From Pleurotus ostreatus/Saccharomyces cerevisiae fusant (Eukaryota; Opisthokonta): 64,000 bases of DNA. Location: NCBI GenBank assembly GCA_024196135.1, contig JAMQCK010000022.1, positions 1 to 64,000 on the forward strand. Reading direction: 5' to 3'. Shown one piece after another: positions 58,835 to 64,000 of this stretch (position 1 is its first letter; each line of letters opens with the position of its first letter). The notes under the pieces were generated by a model, which was given only the letters and a program-made list of their open reading frames with translations, did not search any database and was not told the DNA's origin. A program made the translations under genes and the position numbers.

Positions 58835-59545
58835 GCGCTAAATGTCGTTCATCGTCATCCGTCTTTCGATTGCAAGGTCATGTTGTACTCTTGCCTGACA
58901 CTGAAACGATCGCGCTGCCTCTGCTGCACTGCTCTCGCGAACATCGGTCAAAAGAGGCGCATTGTGGTATAAATATGCAAGTGTATGTAAGAAGACGACG
59001 TCAATGGAAGAGTAGCTGGACAGAGTACCATAACGCGCGCAGACCGAAAAACTAGAGATGGTATCCCAGCAATATCGTGAGCAAAACCAGGGAGCGAGAC
59101 AACCGCCCGCCGAAGGGGTGGGCGGCGGTGAATAAACATGGTGGAGGTCGATGAACTGGATGGTATCATAGGCGAACACCGCGTGGATAGGGTCGTACTA
59201 AAAAGAATGTAAGAATTCCCAACAGAGATGTGAACAATATTCGTAGCGCGAAGTAGAGGGGAAGCGTCGCTAAGAGGATGGGTCATCGAGATGAGTGGCA
59301 GTGGTGGGGTGCGCGCTCGGTCAACTGCGAGCGCAAATGAGCTTCCTTGGGTGAAAAGTCATGATGATGTGCACGCACCTTGCATTCATGTACTTGCCCT
59401 GCTACAGACAGGTGGTATATATACTTTGCGTGCGGTCGCTGAAGGTCTCCTTCGTCCCGTAAGTTTCCTCCTCTTTCTTCCATATTACTGTCTCCACTTA
59501 TTACCGCATCATCCGACACCCATCGCCCTCGATTCTCCCGTCTCC
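58835..59545. other. convergent intergenic region, no gene seen
   Basis: These 711 bases lie between the end of aldo-keto reductase 2 and the end of the minus-strand low-complexity gene. No coding region is supported. Confidence 0.4.
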
Positions 59546-61522
59546 TCACTCGAAATCCGGGATCTCCGCGAGGCCGGATATCGACATCGGACGCGACTTC
59601 ACCTCGAGCATGCGCACCATGTCGGCGAGGTCGTCGCCGGCGGTGGCGGGCTCCGCGGCGTTTGAAGCGAAGACAGGCTCCTCGGCGGCAGGGGTGGGCT
59701 CGGAAGCAGGCGCAGACGTTTCCTCAGCGGCCGGTGCGGTCTCGTGGGTCTCCTCAACCTCCTCAGCAGCGGGCTCAGCCGCGCCCTCGGTCTGTTCGGC
59801 TTCAACGGCGACCATGTCGTGCTCAGCCGCTGCAACCTCCTCATGCGCTTCTGCCTCCTCGACATGATTCTCCTCGGCCGCGTGTGCCTCTTCAGCTGCA
59901 ACATCCTCGGCAGGTTCCTCCGCGGCGTGAGCCTCTGCGACATGCTCGTCCTCCTCATGAGCAAGCTCGTCTTCAGCGGGCTGGGCATGCTCTTCCTCGA
60001 CAGCGAGCTCCTCATGAGCCTCTTCCTCGACATGCGCCTCCTCCGCCGCTTCGTGCTCGATGGGGACCTCTGCCTCAACGTGAGGCACCTCCGAAGCGTG
60101 CTCCTCGGCGGCGTGACCGTTGGTAGACTCGGGAACCAGGTCCTCCTCATCAGGAATCTCCGCTGCTGCCGTAGCTGCCACCGCGGCTACACCGGCCGCT
60201 GCCGTGCCCGTGCCCGCCTTAGCTGCCGTGGACAAGCCTGCCTTCTTCGGTGCCGCACCCCGCGCGGGCGTCGCACGTCCTCTTGTAGGCGCGGCGGTTC
60301 CCCTCGTTGGCGCATGGCCCCTTGCAGGCGCGACCCTCCCTCGCGTGGCGGTCCCGCGCGCAGGTGCAGCGCCTCTTGAGGGCGGAGACGCCGCGGCAGT
60401 CTTCTCTGCGGTACGACGAAGGGACGCAGCCGTAGGCTTGCTCAGCCGGTCAGCGGCCTCGGGGCTCAGGGTCGTGCGCTTCGTTGGCACCTTGGGCGTC
60501 TCCGCGCTTCGTGCACGAGCAAGAGAGGCCGCAGTGGGCGCAAAGAGACCGCTACCGCCGGAGGGAGTCTTCGGACGGGAGGCGGGTGAGGACTTGGCTG
60601 GGGAGGCTGGGGTCTTCGACGGTGTCGTCTTCGCGGATGTGGGTGTCTTGGCGCGCATGCCTGCTGAGGGGGTCTTGCGGCCAGCCGGCGTGGCAGGGGC
60701 CTTGGGCGTGAGGCTCTTGCGCGAAGCGGCGGATGCGGGGGTCCCAGTATGTTGCGGGCGAAGGGTACCAACGGGCTTGGAGGGCGTCGGCGTACTACGC
60801 GAGCCCGTCGCTGCGGTCTTCGACGCCGGACCCTTTGAAGCTGGAGTTGCAGTCGCAGTCTTCTTCTGAGCCGGCGTGGCTGGCGTCTGCGCGGGCTGTT
60901 TGGCTACCGGTTTCGATTCTGGTTCCGGTTGTGGAGGCGGGGCGGGGTCCGAGAGCGCGCGGAACGACGACGGCGGCGGAGATCGCGCATCCTGGGCGAT
61001 CGACTTCGGAGGCCACTCCCTGCGCTCCTTCGCCTCCTCTTTGGCCGAGTCGCCGGTTATGTGCGAGACGACGCTGCCGCTCCTGGATGGCGTAGGCGTG
61101 CCGCCAATCGACGCGCGCTTGTTCTGCTGTTCGAACTTGCCGATGAGGTTCGCGACGCTTGCACGCGGACGCTCGTCAGGCAGGGGCCTGCATCGATGCG
61201 GCTCAGCATACAGCTCGCCACATACGGCAGGCGACGCACATTTTCCTTCGGAGTGTGTTGACTGGCGATGATGGCGATGGTGGTGGCTGTCAACTGCGTC
61301 CTGCGCGGCGGTGCGGGGCGCGTCCGTCGTACGGAAGCGCACGGAGAACGCGGCGTACGTAAAAGTAATCGAGAGTCGAGGACGATGATGGTGAGAGTAA
61401 AGAGCAGCGAACGACAACCCAGAGCCCGGTCCGGCTTTGGCAACCGACAACTGATGGCAGCGACGTCGTCGACCACGTCGCGCATCCGACATCGCACATC
61501 CGACCATCATGTACTCGGGCAA
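59546..61522 (-). CDS. low-complexity SP/RG and acidic repeat protein (start uncertain)
   Basis: The open frame runs from 61522 to a stop at 59546-59548, up to 658 residues. The first 110 codons look like leader or intron sequence; recognisable protein begins at RASVANLIGKFEQQNKRAS, preceded by an acceptor-like GATGCAG near 61187, so the true first exon is probably shorter and spliced. The central part is a basic, Pro/Thr/Ser/Ala-rich tract with many TP and SP sites (KTPTSAKTTPSKTPASPA), then an Arg-Gly segment (PARGTATRGRVAPARG). The C-terminal half is very acidic with EEAHAAEE-type repeats, ending EVKSRPMSISGLAEIPDFE. The composition resembles microtubule- or actin-associated fungal proteins, but no domain is recognised. 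The motif VANLIGKFE recurs at the start of disordered cytoskeletal regulators in basidiomycetes, by recollection only. Confidence 0.6.
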   Translation of the reverse strand: MPEYMMVGCAMSDARRGRRRRCHQLSVAKAGPGSGLSFAALYSHHHRPRLSITFTYAAFSVRFRTTDAPRTAAQDAVDSHHHRHHRQSTHSEGKCASPAVCGELYAEPHRCRPLPDERPRASVANLIGKFEQQNKRASIGGTPTPSRSGSVVSHITGDSAKEEAKERREWPPKSIAQDARSPPPSSFRALSDPAPPPQPEPESKPVAKQPAQTPATPAQKKTATATPASKGPASKTAATGSRSTPTPSKPVGTLRPQHTGTPASAASRKSLTPKAPATPAGRKTPSAGMRAKTPTSAKTTPSKTPASPAKSSPASRPKTPSGGSGLFAPTAASLARARSAETPKVPTKRTTLSPEAADRLSKPTAASLRRTAEKTAAASPPSRGAAPARGTATRGRVAPARGHAPTRGTAAPTRGRATPARGAAPKKAGLSTAAKAGTGTAAAGVAAVAATAAAEIPDEEDLVPESTNGHAAEEHASEVPHVEAEVPIEHEAAEEAHVEEEAHEELAVEEEHAQPAEDELAHEEDEHVAEAHAAEEPAEDVAAEEAHAAEENHVEEAEAHEEVAAAEHDMVAVEAEQTEGAAEPAAEEVEETHETAPAAEETSAPASEPTPAAEEPVFASNAAEPATAGDDLADMVRMLEVKSRPMSISGLAEIPDFE

Positions 61523-61581
61523 CGGTGTATGTGCGTTGGGTGGGCTGGACAGTGGCAGATATAGTTTCTACACTAAAGCCA

Positions 61582-63135
61582 CTACTTCGTCCCTCCTATG
61601 AGCTCCGCCTCCAATGAAGCCAGGAAAGCATCCGCTTCATCTCGTTTACCGCTCCTCTCCTTCGCCTCCAGTGCAGCGAAAGGATCTGCAGGCGTAGACT
61701 TCTGGAGCTGGCTGACAGGAGGCGGCGGTGCTGGTGCAGGACTAGGCTCCGGCTCCGGCTCCCCTCGCAACTTCCTCCGCTTCGCCTCCAGCATCCGCTG
61801 CCTCTCCTCCCTCTCCCTCTTCCGCTTCTCCATTGCCTTGCTCATCCCACTTCCAGCTACCTCCTTCGCCTTTCCCTTGCCTTTCACGTCGCCGACAGCC
61901 TCCTCATCCAACCGCATCCCCACCACCTCCCCTACTGCAGGTTCCTCCGCTCCTACTTCCTGTCGCACGGTGCGCGTCTCGTCACGCGCGGCCTTCAACT
62001 CTTCCATCTGTCGCTTCCTCTCCTCCTCATCTTGTGAGAATGCGTAGAACGCTGCGCCGCGCGCACGATTCTCGCCCCGGGCATCGTAATGCCCTTCCAC
62101 CTTTGTCTGTTCGGCGAAGTCTTTCTCAATCTGGGCGACGCGCTCTTCGGTTGGATGATATGCTGGGAAGAAGCCTTCGGGATTGCGGATGACAAGATCT
62201 CTGAGAGAAGTCATGTCAGTAGCGATGTAGTAGGAGTAGCAGCGTTATACGCACTCATCGCTGTCTTCCTCGCCACCTTCCTCAAATTGATACATGAACT
62301 CTCGCGGGACCTCAGACTTGCGCGCGGTGCGCGTGCGGCCGAGCTCGTCCACGTACTCAACGATAGGATCGTTCTATAAGCAGTGTACCATAAACCTCTG
62401 TACGCGTAAGGAGATGGTAAGAACGCACCTCATCAGGTGCCCTTGGTACCGTCAGGGATTCATCCTCGTCATCACTGTGCGCTTCGTATCCTTTGGCGTC
62501 AAACTGGGAGCATCTTCCATAAGTACAGGAAGCAGAGTGATGGAAGACTGCCAGTGCTCACATCGACCAGGAGCGCGTCGTAGTGTGCGGAATCTAGCCC
62601 AGCTGTCTGCCCGCGCTTGAGCTTGTCGTATATTCGTGCCTGCGGACGTGTAAGTGCATATTCGCCGGAATTAGAAGATATTCAGGAAGGCGGAGGGGAC
62701 TGGAAGGACGGATGAGGCATCCGGACTCGCTGACGCACCTTCTCTTCTAACCTTGCGCGGGACGACTCCAGCGTAGGCCGATCGACCGCCTCCATCTGCA
62801 AGTCGCGCTCGGCGCGCGACTTGACACCCTTGTTCGCTCGTAGCCATGCCGTGGTTTTCTGGTAGGCGGGCGCGTTTAACAGAGCATGATTGGTACAGCG
62901 CGCATGATGTGCAAGATGGCGGAAGGACGGGAGCGGTGAACGATTCGTCAGCATGTATCCTCCTACTAAGCAAGTGCCTCGTACGCACCTTCTCTGGTCG
63001 CTTCACACCTCCAGCGATATACTCCTTCTTTCCCCCGGCTGCTCGCCGCGTCTTGGCGTCCGCCTCTTGCTGCGCGAGCTCGGCCTTGAGGTCGAGGAGG
63101 GACGATGCGGCGAATGATTTGGCCTTCTTGGACAT
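61582..63135 (-). CDS. CCDC174 homologue
   Basis: Six exons: 62989-63135, 62739-62858, 62562-62639, 62429-62503, 62255-62373, 61582-62200; 385 residues. The N-terminus SFAASSLLDLKAELAQQEAD matches the opening of CCDC174. Also matching are RARLEEKARIYDKLKRGQT, the glutamate-rich DEYVDELGRTRTARKSEVPR-type region, and YDARGENRARGAAFYAFSQD with the following EERKRQMEEL, which is the conserved core of the family. The C-terminal third is a basic coiled coil (KAMEKRKREREERQRMLEAK). CCDC174 is a nuclear protein linked to the spliceosome and exon-junction machinery in animals; the fungal role is inferred from homology. The second exon's acceptor (62858) is my least certain border. Confidence 0.85.
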
Positions 63136-63443
63136 GAACCGAAGTTGGAGAGAGGAAATTGAATGTACAGGGACAAGCGGTGGCTCTCAAGAGCACTCGG
63201 GAGTTAGACAAACAGCAGAGCGCGCGGTGAAGGGACTTGTCAGAAGAGAAGCAAGCATCGAAGCAAGCGCTGGCTAGTTCGGCAAGTGCCGATGTCCATC
63301 ACTTTGCGTTCGAACTCTGGCATGGCGCCAGCCCTGACCTACAAGTACTATTCCAATTCGTGTGCAAGAGGACAGGTAGTTACAGGAAGTAAAGAGGTCC
63401 TTCATTGTGTGCTACAGATGAACATGAATTATTTCCGTTGACT
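63136..63443. other. short spacer, no gene seen
   Basis: These 308 bases lie upstream of the CCDC174 start and downstream of the third aldo-keto reductase's stop, both genes on the minus strand. They should contain the CCDC174 promoter. Nothing else is recognised. Confidence 0.4.
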
Positions 63444-64000
63444 TCAGGCATGGCCGCGAATAGGCTTCGGCTGATATCTGAAGGAAACGCCATGTCAATA
63501 AGACGGTCCAGAAAGGGTAATCCTGAAGACTTACGGCTCCTCCAAGTACTTGGCTTCCTCGTCTGTGAGCTCGCCATCCACGATGCCTTGGTCAACACGC
63601 GCGAGCGAGTTGAAGCCGACGATTGGACTGGAGACATTGCGCGCAACCCATGCGAGCGCGACCTGTCAATGCAAGCGGTCAGAGACTGAGTGTGCCGTGG
63701 ATCTTGGGATTACATACCTGGGACATCGCCCAACCGCGTTTCCTCGCAACCTCTTCGACGCGCTTCATGATTTCGGCGTCGATTTCTTTCGCTTTAATGA
63801 TGCCGTAGGAGGCAAGCGCCTTCGAGCGAGGAGTGTTCTGAGCATCATGCGGACGGGCAAGTGCGCCTCCAGCCAGCGGCGAATAGGGGATCAAGCCAAT
63901 GCCGTGGTACTTGCAGTACGCGATCATTTCGCGCTCCTGTAGACATCGTGAGCGCAAGCTCGCAGGGAAGCATTCAGAGCGACTCACCTCCTCGCGATAC
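63444..64000 (-). CDS. aldo-keto reductase 3, partial (cut by window end)
   Basis: Visible exons on the minus strand are 63988-64000 (continuing outside), 63718-63936, 63535-63662 and 63444-63477. The last three have the same lengths as the last three of copy 1 (219, 128 and 34 nt). The protein has [51 protein letters not shown] and ends YQPKPIRGHA. It therefore belongs to the same aryl-alcohol dehydrogenase-like subfamily as the tandem pair, but lies in inverted orientation about 4.6 kb away. The N-terminal two thirds, including the catalytic Asp, Tyr, Lys and His, lie beyond the window. Confidence 0.9.

Noticed and set aside
59599..60150. long open frames opposite the acidic repeat gene
   Set aside because: GC-rich repetitive codons keep several frames open on both strands; only the minus-strand frame ending at 59546 has a structured composition and a plausible continuation.
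1..64000. CRISPR array, retron or prokaryotic defence system
   Set aside because: No regularly spaced repeats or relevant proteins; gene structure is eukaryotic throughout.

Overview
The window is nuclear DNA of a filamentous basidiomycete, almost certainly an Agaricomycete and perhaps a polypore-type white-rot fungus; the species cannot be named from the sequence. Evidence: genes are cut by many 48-60 bp GT-AG introns, coding regions are GC-rich, and the families are mushroom-type (BTB proteins with a CxxC tail, a DUF6729-like AT-hook protein, aryl-alcohol-dehydrogenase-like aldo-keto reductases, a membrane-anchored glutaminase A-like protein). I traced exons for 25 protein genes plus one tRNA. 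In almost every multi-exon model the joined exon lengths give an uninterrupted frame, which is the main support for the splice sites.

Layout. 0.3-5.3 kb: a frameshifted protein of a type that is repetitive in mushroom genomes, and a Pro/Ser/Thr-rich gene whose first exon I cannot place. 5.6-9.5 kb: a cytochrome P450 that stops just after its heme cysteine, divergent from an intronless cation/H+ antiporter. 10.5-12 kb: homocitrate synthase. 12.2-22.4 kb: three related BTB-like genes, all on the plus strand, interspersed with an FAD monooxygenase, tRNA-Asp and a four-EF-hand calmodulin-like gene. 23.5-28.9 kb: a transketolase-family enzyme divergent from an AT-hook/DUF6729-like protein. 30.4-34.7 kb: mannitol-1-phosphate 5-dehydrogenase and a repeat protein resembling stress proteins. 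35.3-50.4 kb: two copies of an unrecognised multi-pass membrane protein with the same eight-exon structure, enclosing a delta-12-type desaturase, a Zn2Cys6 regulator and a HAM1-like lipid-binding-fold protein. 51-58.8 kb: glutaminase A-like protein and two tandem aldo-keto reductases. 59.5-64 kb: a low-complexity SP/acidic protein, a CCDC174 homologue and a third aldo-keto reductase running off the window end in the opposite orientation.

Functionally this is a mixture of primary metabolism (lysine synthesis, mannitol, transketolase, lipid desaturation), secondary or xenobiotic redox enzymes (P450, FAD monooxygenase, aldo-keto reductases) and lineage-expanded regulatory or membrane families. 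I see no coherent biosynthetic cluster, no CRISPR, no virus and no clear new multi-gene system. The most distinctive signals are local duplications that keep their exon architecture: the BTB trio with a 125-bp exon followed by a 12-bp terminal exon, the eight-exon membrane pair, the repeat protein built from phase-1 exons, and the aldo-keto reductase pair with matching promoter elements.
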